NCBI GenBank assembly: GCA_036936605.1
Contig: JAUPFV010000002.1
Span: 166,851,739-166,915,738, forward strand
Length of the DNA stretch: 64,000 nucleotides
Origin: Limnanthes douglasii subsp. nivea
Lineage: Eukaryota > Streptophyta > Magnoliopsida > Brassicales > Limnanthaceae
Reading direction: 5' to 3'
The notes under the pieces were generated by a model. The model was not told the origin of the DNA and searched no databases. It saw only the letters and a list, made by a program, of their open reading frames with translations. This document shows positions 32,882-44,370 of the stretch, piece after piece. Positions within the stretch are counted from its first letter, which is position 1, and the number at the start of each line of letters is the position of its first letter. Position numbers and translations under genes: made by a program.

Positions 32882-33287
32882 TAAGGGTGTGATGGAAGAT
32901 TAGAAGAAGAAAACATTAGATATGACCCTGACCCTAGGTTAGAGAATAAAGGAGACTCGAACAAATAATCTCAAAATTATATTGATCAAAGTCTGACGAC
33001 AAAATAGGGTATAAGATTCTTTATATAGCACTACCCAAAACCTAATTCCAAATAAGAAAAATTACATAAATGTTTTAAAATAAAATAAATAAATAAATAA
33101 AATTAACGCTAAAATATTAAAACTGGTTTTCGAAGGCTTTAGAGGTCGAATCTGGGTATAAAACTTTGTGACAAATTCACATTTTGAAATCTGACGGGCT
33201 CGGCGAAATCTTCAATTTGACTACCTTTTTGACCCAATTCCGATACCTGGGCGAGAAACCAGTGTGTTCGAAGTCTTCGCTACATCA
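32882..33287 (-). repeat. 5' LTR of copy B
   Basis: About 406 bp, adjacent to primer site TGATACCAA (32868-32880, plus orientation) and ending TACATCA at 33287. Inserted at the end of a gypsy pol/3' spacer (33288 onward). Confidence 0.82.
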
Positions 33288-33360
33288 ATTAATAGCGCAC
33301 TCTTTCTTACCCTGTTGGCCCGGGGAGGTTTTAACGAGGCGCTATGTACATATTCAAAGC
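33288..33360 (+). other. gypsy pol/3' spacer (Tat landmark)
   Basis: CTGTTGGCCCGGGGAGGTTTTAACGAGGC-type motif at about 33314-33342, as at 21.3 and 51.57 kb. It marks the 3' part of a plus-strand Tat element whose pol is cut off by the LTR of copy B. Confidence 0.65.
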
Positions 33361-33513
33361 TATTAATAAGATGCATTTTCTGGCGAATTATTGTTTACAA
33401 ATAGTTGTTTAAACTATTTTGGTAACTAATCAAAGACTGATCATCTTTGAGGTTGACAAAGAGTACAATATTCCGAAGTGTTGAGTACACTTTTCCAAGA
33501 AGCAACCATATTT

Positions 33514-33632
33514 GAAGTGCTACGTTCATAAACCGCACTATAATATTCGAAGTGCTACGTTCATTAAACGCACTATAATATTCAAAGTGCTACGTTCATT
33601 AAGCGCAGTATAATATTTGAAGTGTTACGCAT
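33514..33632. repeat. 35-bp tandem repeat, about 3.5 units
   Basis: Units starting GAAGTGCTACGTTCATTAAA begin at 33514, 33549, 33584 and 33619, exactly 35 bp apart. The homologous spacer at 21.35-21.45 kb has related sequence (GAGGTGTGAACGTTC) without the array, so the repeat expanded inside this copy. Confidence 0.85.
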
Positions 33633-33800
33633 TTTAATGTTATTTAAACTATCATGTTATATTTTCACTTCGTATAATATAAATAATAGTCAGATGCAAA
33701 TATGACTTAAAGAAAATATAATATGAACAAAGCCTTATGTCTTTAATTCAATGCGATGAGAACATAATATTTTCTTAAATGGCAAGTGAAAATACATGTT

Positions 33801-35160
33801 TTAAAAACAAAATATTACAGTCATTACATTACAGACACAAAAAGAGATAGTAAAGTTACTCGTCTTGGGAGCTTTCTTCAGAATCCTCCCTTGAATCTTC
33901 CTCTTTGGATGAAGAACTAGGAACATGATCAAAGGCCTTACTAGGACGCCGTTCGATTGGAATTTTATTCTAAAAGCTGAAAAGATTGATTTTAAGATAT
34001 TTGGCATGGATCTCGCGAAGGAGGGTGATGGTATTTTGCTCTTCGCCATTCTTAATAGCTGTTAGCATGTCTTTCACACATTCATCCTCAGCAGCGGTGA
34101 CAGTAAGTTGTTTTTCCTCATCAAATTTGACCTTAAGAGCAGTCATGCCATCTGTTAAAATATGGTTGCTTCTTGGAAACTTGAATATCTTTGAATTTTT
34201 TATTTTCTGCAGCTAACTCTTCAGAATACTTAGTCTTAAGTTGATATATTTCATTCTGATGAGAAGTATTGAGATCTTCTTTTTCTTTTTGATGCACTTC
34301 TCTAAGGAACTTATTGACATGAATGAGTCCTCTGAGAAATTCAGGTCTGGTCATTTGAAATTAATGAAATTTATCCTTTACGAGTTCCAAAGATGTCCCT
34401 CATGATTTTCTCAGCTGCAGCAACATTTTTATAGTGAACCATCTCTTTAGCCATGTGTTTTAACTGACTTCGAGAGGATTTGATTTCTTGAGTCAGTTTT
34501 TGTGCTACAGCATCGAGATCAGTAAAAGGTTAAAGAGAGGATAAAACGTCTTGGGATGGCTCTGCAGAAGGAAATACCACTGGGCTAGAACGATATATGA
34601 GCGCTAGGGAGGTTGTAGTAATATTAACCTCATGAGATGTGGCTTCGAAGGTAGCAGGTGCATGTCTTCTACCAAGATTATGCAGGTGATCCTGAATTTC
34701 TTGAACGATGTGATCCTCATCTTCAAAAAGCTCTTGAGATTCATTAAAGTTGATAAATCTATCAGGATCAAAGTAGTCATCGCCTCGATCATCATCTAAA
34801 GCCACAATTTCCTTTTGCTGATTTACAACGTATTCAACACTTACCTTATTTTCTTTTTGTTGACTTTGTTGATTCTCTATGACTGCAATTTTGTCGCCAT
34901 CAGACAACACCTCTTCGAAAATTTCCACAGCTTTCTTTTTCCTTTTTTTGGGAGTCGTCTTAGTTGTGCCTTTCTTTTTTGAAGGAACGATTGTTTTCTT
35001 CGTTTTTCGAAGAAGTTTCGTCTTCTACTCCCTCTTCGATAGTGGAGAGGTTTCTTTCTTTTGTTTTCCTCTTTGAGTCTCTTGGCTTCAGATCTACTGA
35101 AGGGCTAGCACCAGATGTACTAGCTGCCTTTTTATTCTTTTTTGCTTTCTTCTTCTAGGG
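33801..35160 (-). pseudogene. antisense ORF C-terminal part of a Tat gypsy element
   Basis: Minus-strand pieces are a Lys/Ser-rich segment (about 34930-35160, KKKAKKNKKAASTSGASPSV), an acidic and Gln-rich segment (34530-34928) and a long helical stretch (SSRSQLKHMAKEMVHYKN, then 34133-34354 and 33801-34049). The layout, basic tail plus coiled coil opposite to pol and downstream of the CCCGGGG landmark, matches the other antisense ORFs here. The N-terminal domain is missing because copy C begins at 35396. Function unknown. Confidence 0.5.
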
Positions 35161-35395
35161 AAGATGGCTATCCGATCTGTTGCGAATTGGTAAAAATACT
35201 TTACAATCATGATGGACCAACCTTATGACGAAGTTTAAAGGATTGGATGGCTCAAGAAAATTCTTAAGAGGGAGAGAACGTGTTTGGAAACATGTAGTTG
35301 TTGAGAAAGTTGATAGGTTCGAAAGCTATGTGGAAAGCATTATTCCATTATTTTTCAGCTGAGGCCGCGGGCTTGATAAATGTTTCTTTTGCTTA

Positions 35396-35877
35396 TGATG
35401 TAGCGAAGACTGCAGACAGGCTGGTTTCTCGCTCGGGTATCAAAAGTATGCAAAATTGGTACTCAAATTGAACGCCTCGACGAGCACAAAAACTGTCAAA
35501 AGTGTGACTTTGTCACGAAATTCGGACTTCAAATTTTACTGTTTAGTATCTGAAAATCCGATTTTACTATTTTTGATATTTTATTTTAAAATCAATAGTT
35601 TAATTAGTCAATCAAATCTGATTGCATTCAAATTATATTATATTTTTATTTTTAATATCTTTATTTTATTTTTTAGAATATTTTATTAGTGTTTTGGATG
35701 TCTCATATATAAAGCATCTTATACCCTATTTTACCGTCAGACTTTGATGAATAAAAATTGAGATTTTTTTCTAAGTCTCTTTTTCACTCTAACCTAAGGT
35801 TAGGGTTTACTTATTCTCTGTTTCGTCTTCTTATTTATCATGTACATCCGTTTGTTCTAGTTCTCATATCGATGCCA
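35396..35877 (+). repeat. 5' LTR of copy C
   Basis: Starts TGATGTAGCGAAGACTGC and ends near GATGCCA before the primer site. It shares CATATATAAAGCATCTTATA and CTAACCTAAGGTTAGGGTT with the LTRs of copies A and B. Confidence 0.8.
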
Positions 35878-35929
35878 CTATATTGGTATCAGAGCGACAA
35901 AGCTCCTAAGGCGTGGGATGATGAGATAT

Positions 35930-36305
35930 GTCGCCAAAGAGAACCGCTCGTGGGGAGTCAACTACTCCAATCGTAGAACCAGTCTATCGAGAGGAGATGG
36001 AATATCGATTTGGCTAGATATGTGAACGGATGAATTCGTTGCGATATCAAATGAAGAAAGTGTTGGAAGATATAGAGAAGATAACGGCTACCGGATTCCA
36101 AAACCCCATTAGAAATTCAAAGGCGAAAGTTCTTTTCACAGAATCCAACCACAGCCATAGCTACAATTTGGAAAAACCAAAGGGGAAGGAAATTCATCAA
36201 GCAACTGCTAGTGACATGTAGGAGTCGTCGATACTCGACCATCCACTCTTTGATGAGTATGAGGCTGACTACCAGGGTGAAATTTCTGATGAAACTTGGT
36301 CGCAA
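35930..36305 (+). pseudogene. gypsy Gag N-terminal fragment, copy C
   Basis: Reads PVYREEMEYRFG, stop, ICERMNSLRYQMKKVLEDIE and then ESSILDHPLFDEYEADYQGE. The N-terminal coiled coil and acidic linker resemble chromovirus Gag. Copies A and B have the protease fragment in this place instead. The capsid core and zinc knuckle are missing. Confidence 0.55.
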
Positions 36306-36641
36306 TTGGGAGATCGAATTTATAATGTCTATGACGATGAGATTGAAGAGAAGAGCGTTGCTGTTAAAGAATGGGATAATGAAGATCTAATTAATGTTGA
36401 GGAGAAACTTTTAGATCAAGAAATTGTCTCAGGCTTCAGTACACCATACTACATCACTCTAGAGATTTTGCTGAAGAAGGACTCCAAAGCAGTAGCTTTT
36501 ATCGTGGAGATGCGCCTTCCAGGTATTTTTTGTTATCCTATAATCGAACCCTTGTTTCGGTTCTTTATAGATGCATATTATCGTGTATTGAAAATCAGAG
36601 ATGATATTTTTGTATTTGATATTGCTAGAAGAAAATATTAG
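36306..36641 (+). pseudogene. region X (unassigned), copy C
   Basis: Reads INVEEKLLDQEIVSGFSTPY, KKDSKAVAFIVEMRLPGIFC and DDIFVFDIARRKY. Same order as in copies A and B. The ORF is open across the whole region. Confidence 0.6.
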
Positions 36642-36757
36642 TGTTTTAATAAATAAAATGTTAGGTTTTTAATAGAACCTGGAGGAGTTTTGGGTGATGG
36701 TTGGGGAAATAAAAGAGAGAATAAAAAGTTAAAAGTATAAGATTGCGGTGTTCTGAA

Positions 36758-36890
36758 TCTACTGGCAGAAATATACTCTGAAGAACTTGAGAAGCCATCT
36801 ATTATTCAACAAAGAGGAATTGTTCATTTAAGCAAGGGTCTTGATGTGATACAACAAGCACAGTCTGGAACTGGAAAGTCAACAACTTTT
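36758..36890 (+). pseudogene. captured eIF4A fragment, copy C
   Basis: [20 protein letters not shown], then [20 protein letters not shown] and STTFYTRKG. Motif I (AQSGTGK) is intact here. Sense orientation relative to the element, no intron visible within the fragment. Confidence 0.85.
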
Positions 36891-36944
36891 TACACGCGCA
36901 AGGGTACTGATGTGCTTTGTCAATGGGTTGATAAAGCTGACATA

Positions 36945-37115
36945 AAATAAGTGGGTGGAATATATCTTGTTATTGTTGATCACAGTAAAGCCGGGACATG
37001 GTAAAGAGGGATACAGTTGTGGAACCACTTCTTGACAAGAGCGACAACATTCAGATTCTTACCTCTTACACCCTTATACTAGTACTAGTTGCAATCGGAG
37101 GTGAACACGCCAATG
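36945..37115 (+). pseudogene. captured phosphoglycerate mutase fragment, copy C
   Basis: VGGIYLVIVDHSKAG, a frame change, MVKRDTVVEPLLDKSDNIQI and LTSYTLILVLVAIGGEHANV. The IQILTS-x-TL...AIGG segment is closest of the three copies to genuine plant iPGAM (IQILTSHTL..VPIAIGG). The metal site ADH is VDH here. Confidence 0.78.
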
Positions 37116-37183
37116 TTTTTGTAGTTCTTTCAATGTTTCAATGTTTTGAATTTGAGGTCAAATTCTTCTCAATCGGGGAAGAA

Positions 37184-37348
37184 TGATGTACCGAAGGCTG
37201 CAGACAGATTGTTTTTTCGCTCAGGTATCAAAAGTAGGCGAAATTGGTACTCAAATTGAACGTCTTGATGAGCCCAACAACTGTCAAAAGTGTGAATTTG
37301 TCACAAAATTCGGGCTTCACATTCTACTGTTTAGGGTCTGAAAAAATT
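37184..37348 (+). repeat. truncated 3' LTR of copy C
   Basis: 165 bp alignable with the first 165 bp of the 5' LTR (GCTGCAGACAG, TCGCTC.GGTATCAAAAGTA, AACTGTCAAAAGTGTGA). Breaks off at about 37348, where a copia relic begins. Confidence 0.8.
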
Positions 37349-37610
37349 AGGTTTTGATAAGTTCAAGTAATAGAGGATCATGGTTGAAATACAGGTTATA
37401 GAGAAGTAAAGAATTGTTGGAGGAACAATTTTCTTGAATTATGTGCAAATAAATGTACTGACTACTACAAATTAGCAGGCACCATAGGCATACAATACGC
37501 TACACTCCACAATAAAATGGTCTTGCTGAATGAATGTGATAAATAAAATTCTTCCTTCGAATGTTGCTAAAAAGAGATTAAAAATGATCAAGAGTAGTAT
37601 TATTGATCAA
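37349..37610 (+). pseudogene. Ty1/copia integrase relic
   Basis: Reads NFLELCANKCTDYYKLAGTI followed by GIQYATLHNKMVLLNECDK. This parallels the copia integrase segment EFCKEKGI.R..T..TPQQNGVAERMNRTL, with the Glu of the DDE triad at NE. Highly degraded. Confidence 0.5.
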
Positions 37611-38258
37611 TAAATCAACATTTTTTTACAGTGATTAGAACTCCTATTAATAACTATTTTACTCCTATATCATAGAGTTGTATGACGCGTGTATCTTTTG
37701 ACACGTGTCGACCATCTGTTATATAATATGATTTTTTTCTCTTAACTCTTATAGCCTACTACTAATATTTTACGTCTTTCGCGGATGTTTTATTATATAT
37801 GAGTTTTTTGTGTCTTTAGTTGGGTCACTTGTAGCGTCGGCCATCCATTAACATATATATTGTTTACACTTTCATATTATTCTGTTATTTTGCCAACGCT
37901 TTTAACTAACTCTTTTGTTGATACCTATGTTTGCTAATTAGTTACTTTATTTTTCTGATGCCTTTTGTGTTTTACCAATATTGCATATTCCTAGAATGAT
38001 TAACATTTATGATGCTTCAAATGACGCTTTAACATATACTGTGAATATTTATCTTTTCTAGAAAAAGAAAATGACACTTGAGAGATATACAACCTTATCA
38101 GGACTCGTCCAGGTCCTTAAAATATATTCATATATTTTTAAGAAATTACAACACTACAAAAAATATAAAATTCATATGATACTAATCTTTAATATAAATT
38201 GTTCGATAACCTTACAGCTATTTACGATATATTTGTTGATAGTCTTTTCATATTTTTC
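37611..38258. other. AT-rich stretch, target region of the LINE
   Basis: No gene recognised. It ends in the 16-bp sequence that is duplicated on both sides of the LINE. Confidence 0.45.
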
Positions 38259-38985
38259 ATAATATATCTATATATTTTTTAAATGAAATATTTAATTAAA
38301 GAAATAATGTACAATAGGCGGGATACAAAGATTTGAATTCAATCTAGGCGGTAAAATCAAAATCTAACCCTAATCTATATACAAGCTCTAGATTAGATAA
38401 TAACATGCCTCAAAAGCTACTTTAGCAATATTATCTACTATACCACGAAACCAGCTCAAAGATCAGCAACTACTTCACTATGATCATCATCTAGCCTCAG
38501 AAATCGCCACCATCTTCCTCAACTCAAACGTAGAATCTTCCACTTCCTTCACAGCAACTTCATATGAAATAGACAACTTTAATGGCTCAACTTCAGCATC
38601 AAGATGGCTAACACTTCTTTTACTTTCGACTTAGAATAATGCTGAAAGGAGAAAATCTTAAAAGACAAATAGCAAGACCAAATAGAGAAAACGAAGCAGA
38701 CTAGAGAAGGACCACAACATCAACAAGACCATATAGAGAAAACAAAGCAGCAATAAAAAATTGAATCTAAGCTTAGCAGACCACAAGGAAAGCAACATCA
38801 GATACACTCCTTGGCAGCATCCACCAATCAATCAGATGAAAGAAAAAACTCAACCAAGAAGCCAAAGCACGACATATCCATCAGATCCCATAAACAGAAT
38901 TGATTAAAGAACAACATCAACCATGCAAAGAAAGAGGTAACCCAAGAATAAGTCTTTTAATTACTACATACAACTCATTATAGAT

Positions 38986-41900
38986 CTAATTAGAAATGTA
39001 ACCAAGACCTAAAGCTTCTAAGATAAGAATAGCTTTAAGATCATTAGGAACATCATTAGGTTGAAAATTGAAAGCATGATTGGATTTTAAAGTGAAACGA
39101 GCTAACCAATCTGGAGCATGGTTTTGCTCTCTAAAAACATGAGAGATGTTCATACTACTTTTAATCAGGTTTCTAATACACTCTAGAATAGGCTTAATAT
39201 ACCAATAAAAATTTCTATAGTGATTGTTAAGCAGATTAACAATACTGAGAGAATCAGTTTCCAAATCAACCATGTGAAGACCATCAAGAAAAGCTCTCAT
39301 TTTAGCTAAAAGAGGAGTTGATTTACCATAGAGATAGCTATGACCACTAATGAGATTACCAAAGCTATCTCTGAAAATTACAGAGCCACTAGCTTCTCCA
39401 TTATTAAGACACGAAGCATCAGTGTTCATTTTAAGCCTACCAATAGGAGGCAATATCCATTTTATGTAATTAGGCCTATTAGAAGCAGTTAAATGATTAA
39501 TACAACCCAAATCCCTAGCAGCCTTAGAGCAGTTAATCCAGTGAGTTTTGTTTAAAAGTCTTTTCATATCAAGAGCATGTAAAACCGCATTGATTTGATT
39601 TATAACAGAAGTGAATGATGTAATAATACCTTTCGATTTAGAAACATTCCTGGCTTTCCAAATGTTATGTAATATTAGAGAAGGTAATATATTTCTCACC
39701 TGAATCTTCTTTGCTTTTGGCCATTGCCACATTCTGGTAAGATGATTGATATTCATCTGCTTGGAAATATACACTTTAAAGATAAAAACATAATGAATCC
39801 AAATAGACCAAGCAAAATTACAAGAAATGAACAAATGATTGATTGACTCCTGGCTGTTACAAAACTGACATTTAGACACCAAAGAAATGCCTCTAGACTG
39901 AACAACAGAATCAACAGCAACATAACCATGAAGAATCTTCCAATGCATAAAAGAACTTTTAAATGGAGTTAAATGGTTCCAAATGTTTTTATAGATGTCT
40001 TGTTTTGCATATTTGGTCCTAACACTATCCCAAGTTTCTTTCAAGTTATAGTCACCAGTCTTAGCAAGATTCCAAATCATCAAATCGTCTTTATTACTAT
40101 CAATAGAAAGACTATTAATTCTATTAACAAAATCAGGCTGAATAATGTTAATGACAGTAGATAAATCCCATCCACTATTAGTCCAATAGGTATTAACAGT
40201 TTCAGATTGAACCATAAGTTATTGTCTTCTCTATTAAAAGATAAAATAGGAATAGAATTGGTCCAATTGTCTAACCAAAAATCAACCAAACCTTTGCCAA
40301 GCTTCCATTTGATATGACTTTCAGGTAGCTCCCTAACTTTGATCATCCTGTTCCAAATCATTGATCCAACTTTGAAAGGACTAATCTGCAAATGATGATG
40401 GTTGGGACAATATATACTATGCATAATGTTAGCCCAATAAGTAGTGTTCTTTCTAAAAGCAACCCAAAGATTGAAAGAAATAGCATTCTGTAGATCATCT
40501 AATTTACGAACATTAAGGCCACCTTCATGGTAGGTTTTACACAAAGAATCCCACTTGCACCAATGAATTTTCTTATCAGCTAAGTTAGAACCCCAAATAA
40601 ATCTATTCAAAATGAGCTCAAGCTTAGAGATAATGCCTCTAGGAAGAAGATTGCAATACATCCAATATAAATTAATGTTCATCAAGATAGATTTAACCAA
40701 AGTTAATCTACCAGCAAAAGAAAGATAAGAAGAGTTCCATTCATTGATCTTACTACTGATCTTACAAATTAACTTGTTATAGTTTCTAATTCTATTGTTG
40801 GTGTTAATAGTTATCCCTAAATAATCAGTAGGCAAATGACTATAAGAGAAACCATAAGTATTAGAGATAACATCAACCTTAGATAAGCTAATACCATTAG
40901 TAACCAAAATCTTCGTTTTCTCTTTATTAACAGTTTGACCAGAGATTGTTTGATGCTTGTCCAGAAAATTACAAAGAATGATAATAGTACTAGCTTTGCT
41001 ATTAGTAAACAATAAGATGTCATCAGCAAAAGCAAGACTATTAATATTGATGCTGCTTCTACCTTTATATTTCATGAATCTATTAACAGAGAAAAGGCTA
41101 TTGATACCTCTAATGAGCATCTCCTCAACAATAATGAAAAGATAGGGAGATATAAGATCACCTTGACGTAAGCCTTTTCTAGTTTTAAAGAAACCAAAGA
41201 CCTCGCCATTGATAAGCATAGAGACATTAACAACATTGATCATTTTCTTGATAAGACAAATGAATCTAGTAGAAAAACCAAACTTCTTTAAGACAGTTAA
41301 AATAAAGCAATGAGTCAGCTTGTCAAAAGCTTTTGACATAGCGAGCTGAATCAAAATATTACTATCTTTAACCTTTATGTTCATATCAAACATTAACTCT
41401 TTACAAATCAGGATATTATCTTGAATACTCTTACTAGGCACAAAGCCACCTTGATTAGGAGAAATGATATTAGGAAGAATAAGAGATAACCTGTTAGCAA
41501 TGATCTTAGACATGATACAATTAGGCAGAGAACACAGACTAATAGGTCTGTAATCCTTCCAACTAATCAGATTCGAAAGCTTAGCGATTAAACAAATGCC
41601 CGTAGCAAAAATACCTCTAGGGATATTCTTACCCCACAAGAAATCTTTCATAGCATTAACCATGTCCAGCTTAATAATATGCCAACAATGCTTAAAGAAA
41701 CAATGAGTAAAACCATCCATACCTGGAGCACTAGCAGGCTTCATATCTATAATGATGTTCCAAATTTCATTCTCATCAGGATCTTTCAGCAAACTTTTAT
41801 TTTCTTCATCAGTAACTAACTTGGGAATATTGGTAAACATCTCATCCTCCATTCAGATAGCTTCATCAATACTGCTAGCATAAGGATAGTCAGCAAGAGC

Positions 41901-43074
41901 ATGATTGAAGAACTCAACAGCAGACAAACCAATTTCTTTAGGCTTAGTAATCCAATTGTTTCCATTCTTAATGCCTTCAATGCTGTTTCTTCTTCTCTGC
42001 TTTTGGACAAAGCTATGATAAAACCTCTGTTTTTATCACCATCAAGCATCCAATTAGAATAACATTGCTGCCTCCAAAAAATCTCCTCCATTGTTTGAGC
42101 TTTGATAAGCAAAGCATTAGCCTTGGCAAGCTCTCCTTTGGTATCATTAGACTGAAGATTCTGATGATTAAGCTCTTTCACAAGGACATCATCTTCCAAG
42201 CATTGAACCTTATTTAAAAATGTTACCAATAGTATTTGTATTCCACTGAATCAAACCTTTCTTAAGCCGTTTAAGCTTATTCCACAAGACAAATAAATGA
42301 TCACCCTCCAAACTTTGATTCCAATTATTTTCCACAAAAGGCAGAAAAGAATCCTCCAAAGTCCACATCTCTTGAAACCTGAAACTAGACTTAACTCTAC
42401 AAATATCATTAGTAAAGGATATAATAATTGGCATGTAATCAGACAAGTCCTAGCAAGATGGCAAATCTTAGTACTAGCAAAATTATCGGACCATTTATTA
42501 TTTATAAAAACCCTATCCAATCTCTTCCACTTAAAACCATTAGCCCACGTAAATTTAGAGCCAATGAAGCCATCATCTTCAATGTTACAACAAGAAATCA
42601 TATCATTGAAATCACTAGTGCTGTTAACACAAAAAGAACTACAACCTATCTGCTCATCAATAGAACTAACAACGTTAAAATCTCCACAGATCAACCAGCA
42701 CAATTCATTTGTAGCAATGCTCTTAAGAAAGTTCCAACGATCAATCATATTACCTCTTTGACATTTAGCATATATCACAGTAATCATAACATAATTATTA
42801 GCAATACTCACTTTCAAGTTTAAACATTGACTAAAATCATTAACAACAGTAACAGATATATCATTCTGCCAGAAAATCCAGATCTTGTTAGTCAGATTAT
42901 AGGCAAAGTTATCATAACCCAAATTGGCAGCAATACTACCAATGGCATTAACATTCACTAGAGGCTCCTGCACAACAGTGATTTTGGTTTTATTTTTCTT
43001 AGCAAGGAATTTGAGCCTCGAAGAGAAGCTTTATCCTTAATACCACGAATATTCGAGTTAATAATACTAATCAT
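38986..43074 (-). pseudogene. LINE ORF2: endonuclease, reverse transcriptase, zf-RVT, RNase H
   Basis: The start ATG at 43074 overlaps the ORF1 stop. The AP-endonuclease shows VVQEPLV, ICGDFNVV, SKFTWANG, RLDRVFIN and SDYMPI (42250-43074). RT (40080-41852) shows ASAPGMDGF, LIAKLS...YRPISLC, QGGFVPSKSI, KGLRQGDLISPYLF and FADDILLF. The first catalytic aspartate is lost: LAMSKAFD replaces LDMSKAFD (GAT to GCT). A zf-RVT region (CQFCNSQESINHLFISC) and an RNase H (NTDASCLN, ETDSLSIV, FREQNHAPDWLA) follow to 38986. Frameshifts near 43015, 42450-42420, 42210, 41850 and 40215 separate the pieces. Confidence 0.88.
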
Positions 43075-44370
43075 TAATAGAGTTAGAAGATTTTGATTTA
43101 CTTGAACCATTAAATTGCAGAGCCTTTATAATCTTGCTCTTCGTTTTTGTCTTTCCTTTAGCTGTTTTTAATTTCTTGTCAAAAATCTCTTTAAAACTTG
43201 TTTCTTCTTCCTTTTCGTTCTCATTCTGTATCTGATGCTTTTTCGAATGATTATGATCTTCTTCATCTCTAACCCCTTGCACACTTTCTTCCTGTCTTTC
43301 ATAAGTATCTTGATCTTGACTATCTTGCTTCTCTTGATTACTATCTCTATAGAATTTAGGAGAATGTGTTTTCCACTTCTCAAGAACAGGGGAATGTTGC
43401 AGACTTCCTATATGGACAGGAGAATCATCACCATCTGATATCATATTAACATAACCATTATTATTCGTAACCCTCTATGCTAACATTTGAATTGACTCTA
43501 TTATTTCCCCTTGAGCAGGTGTTTTGAAACCAACTGTTTCTTCAATCTGATTATGTTCTTGAACTTCTCTTTTCCTTTGTGTAGTAATAATGGATTTGAT
43601 CTTGTTAACCTTTTCAAACTCTTCCACTTCTTGCGCTTTATTAATTTTCTTGCACTTATCACTGCTATGACCAAGATGAGAGCAATGATTACAATACAAT
43701 GAGAGATTCGTGTAAGTTAGTCTAACCCAATAACCATAATTATCACCAAAACCAATCCATACATCAGATTGGATTTTTGAATTTACATCCACTTCGACTA
43801 AAGTAGAACAGGAATCAACAATCTGTTTTCTTCTGGAACCTTTACTATCAGAGTATCACCAACCATTGAAGCAATTAATTTCACCAAATTTACATCATAC
43901 AGATGCTTAGGCAGATCAAACTTTATCCAGATTGGCGCGATCGAGCTTTCCTTAGAAAAGTCCCCGGACCATTTCAAAAGATGCATGATTGAAGGGCCTA
44001 TAGTCCATATTGCTCTCCGCCAAATCTTTCCATAGTCGAGTTTTGAATCAAACTCAAGAACAATGTGTCTCGAATCCCAGATCTTATATCTAAACGCAGC
44101 CTTAAACTTAAAAGATTCAAAGAATTGAATCAACATGCTTCTTTTGGGAAAACCATGGGTGAACTTACCCACCAACGAGTGTTTAGCTTTAGCCTTTAAG
44201 TGTGCAAGAACATCTTCAGTATATTGTATTGATAAGTGGTCAGATTTGATTTCCGAAAATTCTGGTTCGAATTCCAGTTTTTCTTCATTTTTAAAACTCT
44301 TTCTAACAACTTCCGCATAAGAACATGACTTCTTATTTTTCTCAATATCATTGTTACCTGGATTCTCCAT
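43067..44370 (-). pseudogene. LINE ORF1: DUF4283 and zinc-knuckle protein
   Basis: The first frame (43798-44370) has the DUF4283 domain typical of plant LINE ORF1 (SLVGKFTHGFPKRSMLIQFF, YKIWDSRHIVLEF, WSGDFSKESSIAPIWIKFDL). One frameshift near 43800 leads to WVRLTYTNLSLYC and the CCHC knuckle YCNHCSHLGHSSDKC (about 43645-43690). One TAG (43475) then interrupts the basic C-terminal tail, which ends at TAG 43067-43069. Such proteins bind the element RNA. Two lesions show that it is broken but recently so. Confidence 0.85.

Larger units (their letters stand above)
29589..33287 (-). mobile_element. tandem pair (copies A and B) of a gene-capturing non-autonomous LTR family
   Basis: Order on the minus strand: LTR 32882-33287, primer site, internal B, purine tract, LTR 31022-31423, primer site, internal A, purine tract, LTR remnant 29589-29640. 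The two internal regions share one LTR, the arrangement produced by recombination between LTRs of neighbouring copies. Primer sites are TTGGTATCAGAG (initiator tRNA-Met). The purine tracts, GGAAGGA just before TGATGTA, and the preceding GAATTC...CCAACC block resemble the 3' end of chromovirus-type gypsy pol. Each internal region holds a protease fragment, an unassigned region, an eIF4A fragment and a phosphoglycerate mutase fragment. Confidence 0.85.
35396..37348 (+). mobile_element. copy C of the gene-capturing LTR family
   Basis: 5' LTR 35396-35877, primer site TTGGTATCAGAGCG (35883-35896), internal region, purine tract CGGGGAAGAA, then a 3' LTR starting TGATGTACCG at 37184 and cut at about 37348. 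Internal order: gag N-terminus, region X, eIF4A fragment, phosphoglycerate mutase fragment. It is divergently oriented to copies A and B and differs from them in its first internal third. Confidence 0.82.

Noticed and set aside
42297..42823. plus-strand ORFs of 154 and 131 residues within the LINE
   Set aside because: Antisense shadows of the endonuclease coding region with no known motif.
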